Assembly (NCBI GenBank): GCA_019421365.1
Contig: JAHZFJ010000021.1
Coordinates: 1 to 64,000, forward strand
Length of the DNA: 64,000 bases
Direction: 5' to 3'
Source: Lachnospiraceae bacterium
GTDB taxonomy: Bacteria; Bacillota; Clostridia; Lachnospirales; Lachnospiraceae
Shown: piece after piece, positions 1-8,660 of the stretch
Numbering within the stretch: the stretch's first letter is position 1
Layout: every line of letters begins with the position of its first letter
Translations under genes and position numbers: made by a program
Notes under the pieces: generated by a model
Databases searched by the model: none
Told to the model about the DNA's origin: nothing
What the model saw: the letters and a program-made list of their open reading frames with translations, nothing else

Positions 1-94
1 TTTATTATATCAAAATTTTATACCAAGGTGTTACAACTTAATTATACCAGGACACTCATGTATAATACAAATATTATAAAAGAGGAGAACCACC

Positions 95-301
95 ATGACC
101 GAACAAAAAGCTAGAAGACCACGACATACATATGCTGCTGAATTTAAAGCTCAAATGGTACAACTTTATCAAAATGGTAAAAGAAAATGTGACATCATTC
201 GCGAGTACGATATGACCCCCTCTTTACTAGAAAAATGGATTAACCAAGCTGATACATTTGGCTCTTTTAAGGAGAAAGATAATCGTTTTCCAGAAGAATA
301 A
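95..301 (+). pseudogene. IS3-family OrfA transposase fragment
   Basis: The 68-residue product begins like the helix-turn-helix OrfA of IS3/IS150-type elements: basic N-terminus, then YAAEFKAQMVQLYQNGKRK and a recognition helix ending LLEKWINQ. OrfA proteins are usually about 95-100 residues and continue into a leucine-zipper segment; here a stop comes right after the HTH, and no OrfB (DDE integrase) follows. A good ribosome site (AGAGGAG, about 80-86) precedes the ATG, so it may still be translated. Directly after the stop the sequence becomes the tail of an unrelated surface protein, so this looks like a decayed insertion junction. Family call fairly sure; loss of transposition function is inferred from the missing parts. 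Confidence 0.7.
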
Positions 302-471
302 AAACGATAGAGATAAAAGCTAAGAAGATCGAGAGTTGCTTTAAGGGTGCGTTCGATGGAATGAAAACAAACGTCGTTATTAAAGTACCAAAGTGTAAAC
401 TTAAGGAATATGAATCTATGTTTCAGAAGAGTGGATTGAGTAAGAAGGTAGGGATTATAGGTATATCTTAA
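301..471 (+). pseudogene. C-terminal remnant of a BspA-like LRR surface protein
   Basis: One frame is open from 301 to the TAA at 469-471 and encodes a piece matching the usual end of BspA-type (LRR_5) surface proteins: IESCFKGAFDGMKTN followed by VIKVPKCKLKEYESMF and GLSKKVGI. In such proteins the last repeat (I...AFKG) is followed by a lysine-rich IKVPKKKL.AYKKLF tail. The rest of the gene is absent; its place is taken by the transposase fragment ending at 301. The internal ATG at 361 has no ribosome site, so an independent 36-residue gene is unlikely. Identified by motif memory only. Confidence 0.55.
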
Positions 472-564
472 CCGAAAATAGTAATGTGTCGTCCTGAACC
501 CCTATAATTATCCCTAAGTAATACCCATGTAATACACAACAGATACTTATTCTTGATAAACTAA

Positions 565-612
565 CCATTTGCAGTTGCTATTCAAGAAGCAGCTGACGCT
601 GGTAAATTCTAA
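565..612 (+). pseudogene. 15-codon tail of an unidentified gene
   Basis: A short in-frame stretch reads PFAVAIQEAADAGKF and then TAA, and is followed 36 bases later by a convincing intrinsic terminator (648-697). A stop codon lies immediately upstream (562-564). The combination of a protein-like tail plus terminator suggests the 3' end of a gene lost through the rearrangement that left the transposase and LRR fragments. I do not recognise the parent protein. Confidence 0.3.
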
Positions 613-647
613 GGAAAAACTGTAATGTAATTGCATAGATAATATAA

Positions 648-697
648 AAGTTAGTCACGTCATTTTAATGAATTTTATTATGATGTGGCTAATTTTT
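648..697 (+). terminator. Intrinsic terminator downstream of gene remnants
   Basis: AAGTTAGTCACGTCAT at 648-663 pairs, with G-U pairs, with ATGATGTGGCTAATTT starting near 680, and the right arm runs into a T tract. The 698-908 stretch that follows is AT-rich with no gene; it should carry the promoter of the next gene. Confidence 0.6.
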
Positions 698-932
698 AGC
701 TATATCCATAAATGCAAGTTTACCCTGCAAGTAGTATATTTTTTTCATTTAATGCACTCTTCCTTAAAACTAATATTTGGAAATCTCAGACTTCTTTCTT
801 ATTGACTTATATTCGTCAAGATAATACAATTAATTACATTGTGTAACCTGAATATAATGGTTCACAATAATTTACTAAATAGTAAATAATACATATTGGC
901 ATCATCAAATGAAAAAAGAAAGAAGGAGTAAA

Positions 933-2399
933 ATGAAACAAAGGAAAAGACAAATATCGGTCTTATTAGCGGTATTATTAATTATGAACTGCATATTCAG
1001 TATGCAGCCGGTGAAGGTAGTTTCAGCAGCAACGAAACCTTCTGTTGAATCAACCAAACTCTCAATACCAATGGGGGAAGATACATACAGTGTTAATGTG
1101 AAAAATCCGATAAAAAAAGCCACCTATACATATGAAAGTGCGGATAAGAAAATTGCGAAGGTGGATAAAAAAGGTTTTCTTACAGGGGTAAAAGTAGGAA
1201 AAACCAAAGTAACTGTTTATCAAACATACAAAAAGCAAAAGACTAAAGTAGGAACTTGTACAGTTACAGTTAAGAATTCTTCTATATCTCCTTATATGAA
1301 TGATGCAAAACTTTGGGTGGAAATTGGTAAAGATACCTTTAAAGAGTATCCTGTAGATTATAGTATGTATAGTCCAATCGTATATGAGAATAAGCAGGCT
1401 ACTTATTCATATTATTCAAGCGACTCTTCGATCCTTAAGCTCACTAAGGGTGGTAAAGTAATGGAAACGTATAAGCAAGGTAAAGTAAAGATTACGGTAA
1501 AAGAAACTTTTAATAAGAAGACACGTACGGTAGGTTCCTTTTCTGTTTCAGTAAAAAAACCAGAATTAAAAATTGATGGTACTACACAAGAATTTATATT
1601 AAATCAATTTTATGATTTTTCAGAATACCTAGATTATGCTTCGTACTATTATTTTGATATGGGAGATTCCACAAAAGATTGTCCTATTACTTACGTTAAC
1701 GATACAGATGGAGAATGGTATGGTGATGTCTTAGCTGTTAAAGAAGGGACAGTCAAAGTTAAAGTCTATGCAGATAGTAAGCCTATCGATTATTCTGTGG
1801 ATAATAGTGATATTTATGTGGGGGCATTCACAATAAATGTTGTTGCAAAGCCAGCGACATCTATTTCCGTAGAAGATTTTTTTGGTACTCTTAAAAATGA
1901 TAAAATGACTTTGGAAAGTGGAGGATTTGGTTTACTTGCGAGCATGACTAACCCTGAAGATTCAAGTGATATAATACAGGTATCAGTTAGTGATCCTTCT
2001 GTTGTTTCTCTATATTCAAAAGATGGAAAGAATTATGATACGCAATATTCTTTGGGTTTAGTGATATTTGTAGCAGCAAAACCAGGAACAGCGACAGTAA
2101 CTTTTACTGCTGGCTCAATAAAGAAAGAAATAGAAGTTACGGTTATAAAGGCAACAAAGGTATCAGGAAGTGATGCAACAATAGATGGCGTCATTCCAAG
2201 TAAAGGAAAAGATAGTAAGATTACCGTTAGTAGTTCAAATCCAGATGTAGTCGCAATTGATTCTGTATATAATGAGTATAGTGAGATTGAAGCAATGGAA
2301 TATAGTATTGAATATACAACAAAATCTGTTGGTGAAGCTGTTATCACAGTTGCGTGTGATGGTGTAGAACAACAATATACTATTAAGGTAACAAATTAG
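933..2399 (+). CDS. Secreted Ig-like (Big_2) repeat surface protein
   Basis: 488 residues. I start at the ATG at 933, which has AAGGAG just upstream (923-928) and gives a clean signal peptide: MKQRKRQ, a hydrophobic stretch ISVLLAVLLIMNCIF, then a VSAA cleavage region. An in-frame ATG at 909 lacks a ribosome site. The mature part is beta-rich and built of bacterial Ig-like group 2 modules, recognisable by repeats such as SADKKIAKVDKKGFLTGVKV and KVGKTKVTVYQTYKKQK, with later degenerate copies. No enzyme motif, LPXTG sorting signal or SLH domain is visible, so it is probably secreted or loosely wall-bound and may be an adhesin or scaffold. Single-gene unit with its own terminator. Domain type is well supported; role unknown. 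Confidence 0.75.
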   Translation: MKQRKRQISVLLAVLLIMNCIFSMQPVKVVSAATKPSVESTKLSIPMGEDTYSVNVKNPIKKATYTYESADKKIAKVDKKGFLTGVKVGKTKVTVYQTYKKQKTKVGTCTVTVKNSSISPYMNDAKLWVEIGKDTFKEYPVDYSMYSPIVYENKQATYSYYSSDSSILKLTKGGKVMETYKQGKVKITVKETFNKKTRTVGSFSVSVKKPELKIDGTTQEFILNQFYDFSEYLDYASYYYFDMGDSTKDCPITYVNDTDGEWYGDVLAVKEGTVKVKVYADSKPIDYSVDNSDIYVGAFTINVVAKPATSISVEDFFGTLKNDKMTLESGGFGLLASMTNPEDSSDIIQVSVSDPSVVSLYSKDGKNYDTQYSLGLVIFVAAKPGTATVTFTAGSIKKEIEVTVIKATKVSGSDATIDGVIPSKGKDSKITVSSSNPDVVAIDSVYNEYSEIEAMEYSIEYTTKSVGEAVITVACDGVEQQYTIKVTN

Positions 2400-2436
2400 A
2401 AGTTACATAGTGGCAGTGTTATATTAAAAAGTACTT

Positions 2437-2485
2437 AAGGTCTATTCGAATCATATTTGATTGGTATAGGCCTTTATATGTTTTT
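2437..2485 (+). terminator. Intrinsic terminator after the Ig-like protein
   Basis: AAGGTCTAT (2437-2445) pairs with ATAGGCCTT (2466-2474); a small inner ATCA/TTGAT pairing extends the stem and T-rich sequence follows. Confidence 0.6.
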
Positions 2486-2552
2486 GAAATAAGATTTGTA
2501 ACTTAATCATCTGAATTTAACCTTCTCTTTCTATAAGCATTACCGCTACGGG

Positions 2553-2607
2553 TTGAATAATTATGTAATTGCGTTATACTTAATATGACAATAATAAATT
2601 ACATAAT
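2553..2607 (+). promoter_or_regulatory. Promoter with flanking 11-bp inverted repeat
   Basis: TTGAAT (2553-2558), a 16-base spacer and TATACT (2575-2580) form a sigma-A-type promoter. A perfect 11-bp inverted repeat has its left arm ATTATGTAATT (2560-2570) inside the spacer and its right arm AATTACATAAT (2597-2607) just after the expected start site and before the ribosome site of the ClC gene. That placement fits a repressor operator; alternatively it forms a 5' hairpin in the mRNA. No fluoride-riboswitch consensus was seen here. Confidence 0.5.
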
Positions 2608-2626
2608 AGGTGGCGAGTAAAAAGAA

Positions 2627-3925
2627 ATGAAAGTTTTAGAATGGTGTAAGAAAGAAAGTGAATTAATAGTACAGAAGTTAAAGATACAAGTAAAACAATT
2701 TCTGATGTTTACTAAGTGGATTGTTCTTGCGGTAGTAGTAGGATTATTAGTAGGAGCTTTTGGCTCCTTATTTGGCGTTTGTATGGAGTTTGCAACGGAA
2801 ACCAGATTAAGATACGGGTGGTTAATATTCTTATTACCAGTAGCTGGTCTGCTTATTGTATTGCTATACCGGAGTTTCAGTATTACAAAAGATGGTGGAA
2901 CCGATATTGTTATTGATACAATACATAATAGCGGAGTTGTACCTTTTCAGGTGGCACCTTTAATATTTACCTCAACTGTGCTGACCCATTTGGTGGGAGG
3001 ATCAGCAGGACGAGAAGGAGCTGCTCTACAGATTGGTGGAAGCTTTGGAGACAAAATAGGTCGCGTGTTAAAGCTAGATTTGATGGACCGTAAAGTGCTG
3101 ATTATGTGTGGTATGAGCGCTGCATTTGCAGCGTTATTCGGTACTCCAATGGCTGCTGCGGTTTTTGCTATGGAGGTTATCACGGTAGGGGTTATGTATT
3201 ATGCGGCATTTTTACCATGTGTAGTGGCCTCTCTAGTAGCTGCGCACTTTGCATCTGAGATAGTTGGAATAAGCCCAGAATCCTTTCATATAGCCGATGT
3301 ACCTGACTTGAATATAGGAATTATTAGTGTTGTTATTCTTATAGCAGTAATAGGCGCGGGAGTGAGTTCTATTTTCTGTTGGATATTACACAAAACTTCT
3401 AGGGAATTAGAAAAACAATTTAAAAATCAGTATATAAGAATTATTGTTGCAGGTGTTATGATCATTCTGCTTACTTTTATAGTTGGGAGTCGTGATTATA
3501 ATGGTGCAGGAATAGATGTGATTAAGAGAGCATTCCTTGGAGACGTTGTTCCTTATGCATTCTTATTAAAGATGCTCTTTACCGCAATTACACTTGGTGG
3601 AGGATTTAAAGGTGGTGAAATTGTACCTACCTTCTTCGTAGGTGCAACATTAGGTTCAGCGATGGGGCTTGCTCTTGGAGTCTCGCCTTCTCTGTGCGCT
3701 GGTATCGGCATGGCAGTGCTTTTTTGTGGAGTAACGAATTGTCCTCTTGCAACCTTGTTTATCTCCTTCGAATTATTTGACTACAAAGGGGTTCCGTATT
3801 TTCTATTGGCAATTGCAATTAGTTATGTGTTATCGGGATATTCGGGACTATATGGAGAACAGAAAATCATGTATTCCAAATTCAAAGCAAGATATATTAA
3901 TCGAAATGTAAAGGATGGGGATTAA
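2627..3925 (+). CDS. ClC-family anion channel/antiporter, ClC-F (fluoride) like
   Basis: 432 residues with about ten hydrophobic segments. ClC hallmarks are present: GSAGREGAALQIGGS with the gating glutamate at E130, FGTPMAAAVFAMEV after it, and FKGGEIVPTFFVGATLGSA around residues 327-345. The canonical GSGIP motif is not found; the corresponding region reads KDGGTDIVIDTIH. From memory, the forms without GSGIP and with FKGGE..P are typical of the ClC-F branch, which exports fluoride in exchange for protons, whereas chloride-type ClCs differ at both places. No CBS domains follow. A ferredoxin gene begins 69 bases downstream and may be co-transcribed. Family is near certain; fluoride specificity is an inference that needs a tree. 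Confidence 0.85.
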   Translation: MKVLEWCKKESELIVQKLKIQVKQFLMFTKWIVLAVVVGLLVGAFGSLFGVCMEFATETRLRYGWLIFLLPVAGLLIVLLYRSFSITKDGGTDIVIDTIHNSGVVPFQVAPLIFTSTVLTHLVGGSAGREGAALQIGGSFGDKIGRVLKLDLMDRKVLIMCGMSAAFAALFGTPMAAAVFAMEVITVGVMYYAAFLPCVVASLVAAHFASEIVGISPESFHIADVPDLNIGIISVVILIAVIGAGVSSIFCWILHKTSRELEKQFKNQYIRIIVAGVMIILLTFIVGSRDYNGAGIDVIKRAFLGDVVPYAFLLKMLFTAITLGGGFKGGEIVPTFFVGATLGSAMGLALGVSPSLCAGIGMAVLFCGVTNCPLATLFISFELFDYKGVPYFLLAIAISYVLSGYSGLYGEQKIMYSKFKARYINRNVKDGD

Positions 3926-3994
3926 TTTGGTGATTTAGTTACAGATAGAAAATCTTCTACTTGTTATACTCTAAAAAAAGATAGGGAGGAAGTT

Positions 3995-4225
3995 ATGACA
4001 GTACGAAGAAGATTTGCTTCTGTGAATGAAGCACAATGTGTTGCTTGTGGTAGTTGTATTAAGGTCTGTCCAAGAGATGCAATTCATGTACCTTATGGCG
4101 TATCTGCTATGGTACATTTACAAAAATGTGTGGGCTGTGGTTTATGTGCTAAAGCATGTCCGGCATCTGTAATCAAGATTATGGTTCAACAGGAAGAGAT
4201 TATGAAAGAGCAGGTGGAAGGATAA
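3995..4225 (+). CDS. 2[4Fe-4S] ferredoxin
   Basis: 76 residues with two classic clusters of CxxCxxCxxxCP form: CVACGSCIKVCP and CVGCGLCAKACP. This fits a small soluble electron carrier of the clostridial ferredoxin type. A strong AGGGAGGAAG ribosome site precedes the ATG. The stop is one base from the start of the next gene, a membrane Fe-S protein, so the two are almost certainly translated together and probably pass electrons to each other. Confidence 0.85.
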   Translation: MTVRRRFASVNEAQCVACGSCIKVCPRDAIHVPYGVSAMVHLQKCVGCGLCAKACPASVIKIMVQQEEIMKEQVEG

Positions 4226-4226
4226 G

Positions 4227-4823
4227 ATGAGAAACAAAAAGAAGAGATGGTATGAATATCTTTGGATTATGTCTGCTGCCTACCTGATATTAGGTTTCTT
4301 TAATATTCTATTTGCTTGGTTAGGCCTGATTTGTTTTTTGGTACCATTGCTAATATCCATAGGTAAAGGAAACAAAGCATATTGTAATCGTTATTGTGGA
4401 AGAGGGCAATTGTTTGACTTACTTGGTAATAAATTAGGGATATCAAGGAAGAAGGATATTCCAGCATTTATTCGAAGTAAGTGGTTTCGTTATGGATTCT
4501 TGTTATTCTTCTTAACCATGTTTGGAAATATGTTATTCACTACGTATCTTGTGTTTAGCGAAGTTCATGGTGTAAGAGAGATAGTAAAAATCTTATGGAC
4601 CTTCAAAGTTCCATGGAGCTTCGCTTATCATGGAACAGCGATAGCACCATGGGCGGTACAATTTGCCTTTGGGTTTTATAGTGTTATGTTAACCTCAACA
4701 ATTTTAGGATTAATAACTATGGTTTTATATAAGCCTAGGTCATGGTGTGTATATTGTCCTATGGGAACAATGACACAAGGGATATGTAAATTAAAAAGAG
4801 TCGGAAAAATCAGTAATGTGTAA
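4227..4823 (+). CDS. Membrane Fe-S protein, NapH/NosR C-terminal-like
   Basis: 198 residues with several hydrophobic helices and two cysteine motifs: CNRYCGRGQLFD near residue 50 and CVYCPMGTMTQGI near the C-terminus. This pairing of membrane helices with C..YC.RG and C..CP.G motifs is seen in NapH, NosR and related 4Fe-4S membrane proteins that move electrons between quinone or flavin pools and soluble carriers. The ferredoxin encoded one base upstream is the obvious partner. No reductase is encoded nearby, so the terminal acceptor is unknown. Class fairly sure, physiological role not. Confidence 0.7.
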   Translation: MRNKKKRWYEYLWIMSAAYLILGFFNILFAWLGLICFLVPLLISIGKGNKAYCNRYCGRGQLFDLLGNKLGISRKKDIPAFIRSKWFRYGFLLFFLTMFGNMLFTTYLVFSEVHGVREIVKILWTFKVPWSFAYHGTAIAPWAVQFAFGFYSVMLTSTILGLITMVLYKPRSWCVYCPMGTMTQGICKLKRVGKISNV

Positions 4824-4946
4824 GTATTGCGATGATGAGCGTTATACAATTGGCACTTCTCAATGAATGGTTTATAATATACTTAAAAAGACAGCCGGAA
4901 GATAGTGGCACCTATCTGTCTCGGCGAATTATTAGATAACTACAGA

Positions 4947-4990
4947 ATAGTCGTCCTAAACTTTACCAGAGAGCAGGACGGCTATTTTTT
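4947..4990 (+). terminator. Terminator after the ferredoxin/Fe-S membrane gene pair
   Basis: ATAGTCGTCCT (4947-4957) pairs with AGGACGGCTAT (4975-4985), followed by six T. A weaker GATAG/CTATC hairpin lies just upstream (about 4892-4916). The 4824-5020 gap holds nothing else I can identify. Confidence 0.75.
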
Positions 4991-5020
4991 GCGCTTATCA
5001 TTTCTGACAATATATATTCT

Positions 5021-5725
5021 TTAATTTGACGTATTGTTTAGATAATTTATCAACCATTCCCAATCACTATAATAGGTAACGGATAACGATGTCCTATCTT
5101 CCGATTTTGTAACTCCAAATACAATGTGATTCACTGGTTCATCAACCTTTGGAAATAATATGGTCTCACTCGTGTTAGGCGATTTGTTTTTTAAATATGT
5201 ACATACATTATCAAATGTTTCCTGAGGAATATCCTTCATCTCTGTCTTACTTTTCCATATATAACTTTTAATACCGGGTGCCATAGAATTCTCGCTGTAA
5301 TCATCTCCTAATTCACTTTTCAATTGAGCCAACAGTTCTTCTTCTGTTACATCAGAATACCCGAGGATAATACAATTTAATAACCCTTCTCCAGCTAGAC
5401 CGTCATACCCTTCTTTTGAAAACTCTAACATCACCCTAGCATTATAACCAAATTTTTTGATTGGACTATTCAACTCTATAAAGCTTAATAAAGTCTTACC
5501 CTCATTATTGTTCCCTTGATTATTGTCATTAGCATCATAATCATATTGCTTGTAATCCATATCATTCATATTATCGAGTAATTTAATGACTTGGTTCTCG
5601 CCCATTCCCCATTTGAGATCTTTGATTATGGGTTGATATATACTATCTGTCGTTTCTTTTTTACAAGCAGTAAACGATACTAAAAATAAAATTGTAAGAC
5701 ATATTACTATTATCTTTTTAATCAT
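5021..5725 (-). CDS. Lipoprotein of unknown function
   Basis: 234 residues. I start at the ATG at 5725 because AGAAGGAATAGT lies directly in front; an upstream in-frame ATG at 5746 would put that ribosome site inside the gene. The N-terminus is a lipoprotein signal: MIKKIIVICLTILFLVSF then T-A-C with the lipid-attached Cys at 21. The mature protein contains WGMGENQVIKLL near its start, similar to short helical segments of extracytoplasmic lipoproteins, and an Asn/Asp-rich patch (DYDANDNNQGNNNEG). No domain is recognised with confidence. Monocistronic, convergent with the Fe-S gene pair. Confidence 0.65.
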   Translation of the reverse strand: MIKKIIVICLTILFLVSFTACKKETTDSIYQPIIKDLKWGMGENQVIKLLDNMNDMDYKQYDYDANDNNQGNNNEGKTLLSFIELNSPIKKFGYNARVMLEFSKEGYDGLAGEGLLNCIILGYSDVTEEELLAQLKSELGDDYSENSMAPGIKSYIWKSKTEMKDIPQETFDNVCTYLKNKSPNTSETILFPKVDEPVNHIVFGVTKSEDRTSLSVTYYSDWEWLINYLNNTSN

Positions 5726-5746
5726 ACTATTCCTTCTTCCTACCAT

Positions 5747-6235
5747 CTAATTACACCAGTTAAGTTAAATTCTAAATACATTTGTTCCATTAGCTAAATT
5801 AATATCCATGTAAGTATATCCTGGGCATATTCTAATTAAATAAATTTTTTTAGTAGTATCCGTTAGTGCAAAACAAATGATATCATAATTGTAAATGTTT
5901 GTATTTTGTGTGTCAATACTTTACTTTTTATAATTTATTGATTTAATCAACTTATAACAGCGTTTATAGGTTTATCATTTCCAGATACTTGCATCGTGCT
6001 CTTGCTATAGTTACATACATCATAGAAAATATACATTATATAATACCATTCGATTACACGATCAGCGTAATTATTAATTAAAGAGTTGCGCGCTGTTGCG
6101 CTGAAACAACAAAAAACTTAGTCTAATTGCACAAAAAACATACAAAGAAAAGATAAAAACCGGTGGATTGACTAAAAATATACCTAATGTTAAGATAATA
6201 CTATAAAACAACCGATTGCGCAAAGGGGTGTTATT
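5747..6235. other. 489-bp AT-rich intergenic region, LacI-gene promoter and TTGCGCAA sites
   Basis: No coding region is supported. The left part should contain the promoter of the minus-strand lipoprotein. The right part contains TTGCGC-like motifs (TTGCGCGC at about 6085, a second TTGCGC near 6095, TTGCACAA at about 6126 and TTGCGCAA at 6216-6223). Confidence 0.5.
6168..6223 (+). promoter_or_regulatory. Promoter and candidate operator of the LacI-type gene
   Basis: TTGACT (6168-6173), a 17-base spacer and TAAGAT (6191-6196) make a plausible promoter. Downstream, the palindrome TTGCGCAA (6216-6223) sits against the ribosome site (AAAGGGG). A central CG palindrome of this kind is typical for LacI-family operators, so autoregulation is likely. 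Inferred from pattern only. Confidence 0.45.
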
Positions 6236-7261
6236 ATGAATGAGAGGAATTGGTGTAAAGAGGATAACAATAAAATGACAATTGATGACATTGCTAAAGA
6301 ACTTGGAGTTTCTAAAACAACAATTTCTCGGGCTATCTCTGGGAAAGGAAGAATTAGTGCATCAACGCGCAAAAGAGTATTAGACTTTTGCCAGGAGTGT
6401 GGGTATAAGCCCAATATGATAGCACGAGGTTTGGCAGAATCAAAGACATACAATATTGGGGTTGTTTTACCTAATGATTCTGATTTGAATGAGATACCCT
6501 TCTTTCAGGTTTGTCTTCTTGGAATTATTGAAATGGCAACAAGTTATGAGTATGACGTTGTTGTTTCTACCGTGGGAGCAGATGATATTACGAAGTTAGT
6601 TAGACTTGTAGAAAACAAAAAGGTTGATGGATTCATATTAACGAGAACACGAATTCATGATGCGCAAGTTGAATATCTAAGTAAGCACAATGTACCGTTT
6701 GTAGTAGTTGGTACTTCTGAAAGTAGTGGAGTAATCCAGATAGATAATCATCATGTAGAGGCATGTAGAGAGATGACATCGATGCTCATCATGCAGAAGC
6801 TAAAACGCTTATCGTTTATAGGAAATAATTCAACTCACATAGTAAGCCGTATGCGTTATCAAGGTTTCATAGAAGGATGTGAATTGAATCAAATTACGCC
6901 AAGAAGCGATTGTATCTACTTAGATTGTAATACGCGTTTGATGGTGGAACAAGCGGTAGATGATATATTACATAAAAGAATTGATTGTATTGTTTGCATG
7001 GATGACAAAATCTGTAGTCAAGTACTATTAAAGCTTGCCACGGAGCATGTGAAGATACCAAGAGATATAAAAGTAGCATCATTTTATGGTAGTTTATTTT
7101 TAGCAAGTCATAATCCGCCAATCACAACATTAGAGTTTGATGTAAAAGCATTAGGAAATGCGGCTTGTAAAGTATTAATTGATGCATTATCAGGGGTGGA
7201 AGTAACGCAAAAGACATTACTCGGTTACGATATTAATTTTAAAGCTTCGACAAAGAAGTAA
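6236..7261 (+). CDS. LacI-family transcriptional regulator (GanR-like position)
   Basis: 341 residues. The N-terminal HTH reads MTIDDIAKELGVSKTTISRAISGKGRIS, followed by the LacI hinge (ARGLAESKTYNIGVVLP) and a periplasmic-binding-protein-like sugar domain. The chosen ATG has AAAGGGG ten bases upstream; the ATG at 6275 would give the more usual LacI N-terminus and is a possible alternative. It lies immediately upstream of, and in the same direction as, a sugar ABC importer, a GH2 enzyme and a GH53 galactanase, the position occupied by GanR-type repressors in galactan loci. It probably represses that operon and is released by galacto-oligosaccharides or galactose. Confidence 0.85.
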   Translation: MNERNWCKEDNNKMTIDDIAKELGVSKTTISRAISGKGRISASTRKRVLDFCQECGYKPNMIARGLAESKTYNIGVVLPNDSDLNEIPFFQVCLLGIIEMATSYEYDVVVSTVGADDITKLVRLVENKKVDGFILTRTRIHDAQVEYLSKHNVPFVVVGTSESSGVIQIDNHHVEACREMTSMLIMQKLKRLSFIGNNSTHIVSRMRYQGFIEGCELNQITPRSDCIYLDCNTRLMVEQAVDDILHKRIDCIVCMDDKICSQVLLKLATEHVKIPRDIKVASFYGSLFLASHNPPITTLEFDVKALGNAACKVLIDALSGVEVTQKTLLGYDINFKASTKK

Positions 7262-7361
7262 AGATAAAGGATTATGTTAAAGAGGATAAGTTGAAAAGAC
7301 TATTTTAACAAAGATTTGATTAACACGAAATATTCAGATATCGAGAGGAGAACGGTAAAGT

Positions 7362-8645
7362 ATGAAAAAAAGAGGAATTGTATCAGTATTATTAGCAACA
7401 ACAATGGTAGCAACTTTATTAACTGGTTGTGGAAGTAAGAATGAAGGAAACAATAAGAATACCAATACTACAACAACTGACACGACACAATCAACTGAAA
7501 CTGACGAGACAGCAGATAATGGTGGCTTAACGACAGATAATATCACATTAAAAGTATGGGAATCGTCAGGACAAACAGAAGATTTTATCAAACAAGCTGG
7601 TGAAGCATTCACAGCATTATATCCTAACATTACAATCGAGTATGAAAATGTAGAAGTTGGCGATGCCAATACACAAATTGCACTTGATGGCCCTGGTGGG
7701 GTTGGTGCTGACGTATTTGCTACACCAAGTAACACAATTGGAGGTTTGGTATCAGGAGGACATATCTTACCAGTTGAAGATGAGTCCGATATTGTAGGTA
7801 AAGTAGCAGCTTCTTGTGAGAGTGCAGTTAACTATGATGGAAAATATTACGGTTACCCAGTAGCTGATGAAACATATGCATTGTTTTATAATAAAGATTT
7901 AATTTCAGAAGATAGTGTACCAGCTACATGGGAAGAAGTAGAAAAATTCTGCCAAGAATTCAATTCGGCTGGTAAATACGGAATTATTTGGAATGTTTCA
8001 GATGCGTATTACTCACCAATGTTCACTGGAAAAAGTGGAAACAAATTATTTGGTGAGTCAGGAACAGATAACTCAAGCAGCTATATGAATACTGCTGAAG
8101 CTGTAGAAGGTATGACATACTTCCAATCATTTAGAGAGTATCTTGATGTACCTGCAGCAGATATTGCAGATAACTCAGTTTGTTTAGCTGCATTCACAAG
8201 CGGAAACGCAGCTATGTATATAACAGGCCCTTGGAATGTAGCTTCTTGTGAAGAAGCAGGAATGAGCTTTGGTGTAACTACATTACCAGCATTACCAGGA
8301 GATGATCAACCAGCAGCATCTTTCTCTGGAGCACGTACTATGCAAGTTTCTGCTTACACAGATTACCCAGCAGAAGCACAAGCTTTTGCTAAGTTCTTAA
8401 TCTCTGATGAAATGCAACAATTACGTTATGAATTAACAGGAGCAATCCCTTCTACTTCAATAACAGTAGATAGTGAATATATAACAGGTTTTCAAAAACA
8501 ATTAGAGTATGCTTACCCAATGCCATCAATTCCTGAGATCGATAACTTCTGGGATCCAATGATAAGTGCATGTTCAAATATCTGGGATGGTGCAGATGTA
8601 CAAACAGAATTAGAATCTTGTAATACTGCAATTTTAACAAAATAA
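7362..8645 (+). CDS. Sugar ABC transporter solute-binding lipoprotein (GanS/MalE-like)
   Basis: 427 residues. Lipoprotein signal MKKRGIVSVLLATTMVATLLTG with lipid-attached Cys at 23, then a low-complexity Asn/Thr linker and a family 1 extracellular binding fold (LKVWESSGQTEDFIKQAG, TLPALPGDDQPAASFSGAR). The order binding protein - two permeases - beta-galactosidase - GH53 galactanase is that of the Bacillus gan operon, so galacto-oligosaccharides from beta-1,4-galactan are the likely cargo. No ATPase is encoded here; such importers commonly share a genome-wide MsmX-type ATPase. A stem-loop follows the stop (8661-8690). Confidence 0.85.
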   Translation: MKKRGIVSVLLATTMVATLLTGCGSKNEGNNKNTNTTTTDTTQSTETDETADNGGLTTDNITLKVWESSGQTEDFIKQAGEAFTALYPNITIEYENVEVGDANTQIALDGPGGVGADVFATPSNTIGGLVSGGHILPVEDESDIVGKVAASCESAVNYDGKYYGYPVADETYALFYNKDLISEDSVPATWEEVEKFCQEFNSAGKYGIIWNVSDAYYSPMFTGKSGNKLFGESGTDNSSSYMNTAEAVEGMTYFQSFREYLDVPAADIADNSVCLAAFTSGNAAMYITGPWNVASCEEAGMSFGVTTLPALPGDDQPAASFSGARTMQVSAYTDYPAEAQAFAKFLISDEMQQLRYELTGAIPSTSITVDSEYITGFQKQLEYAYPMPSIPEIDNFWDPMISACSNIWDGADVQTELESCNTAILTK

Positions 8646-8660
8646 ATTGTAGTTAACTAG

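Noticed and set aside
905..1123. Minus-strand 72-residue hydrophobic frame
   Set aside because: Antisense of the signal-peptide region of the Ig-like protein; no ribosome site or independent support.
2400..2626. Fluoride (crcB) riboswitch upstream of the ClC-like gene
   Set aside because: No match to the conserved motif; only a terminator and a promoter with an inverted repeat.
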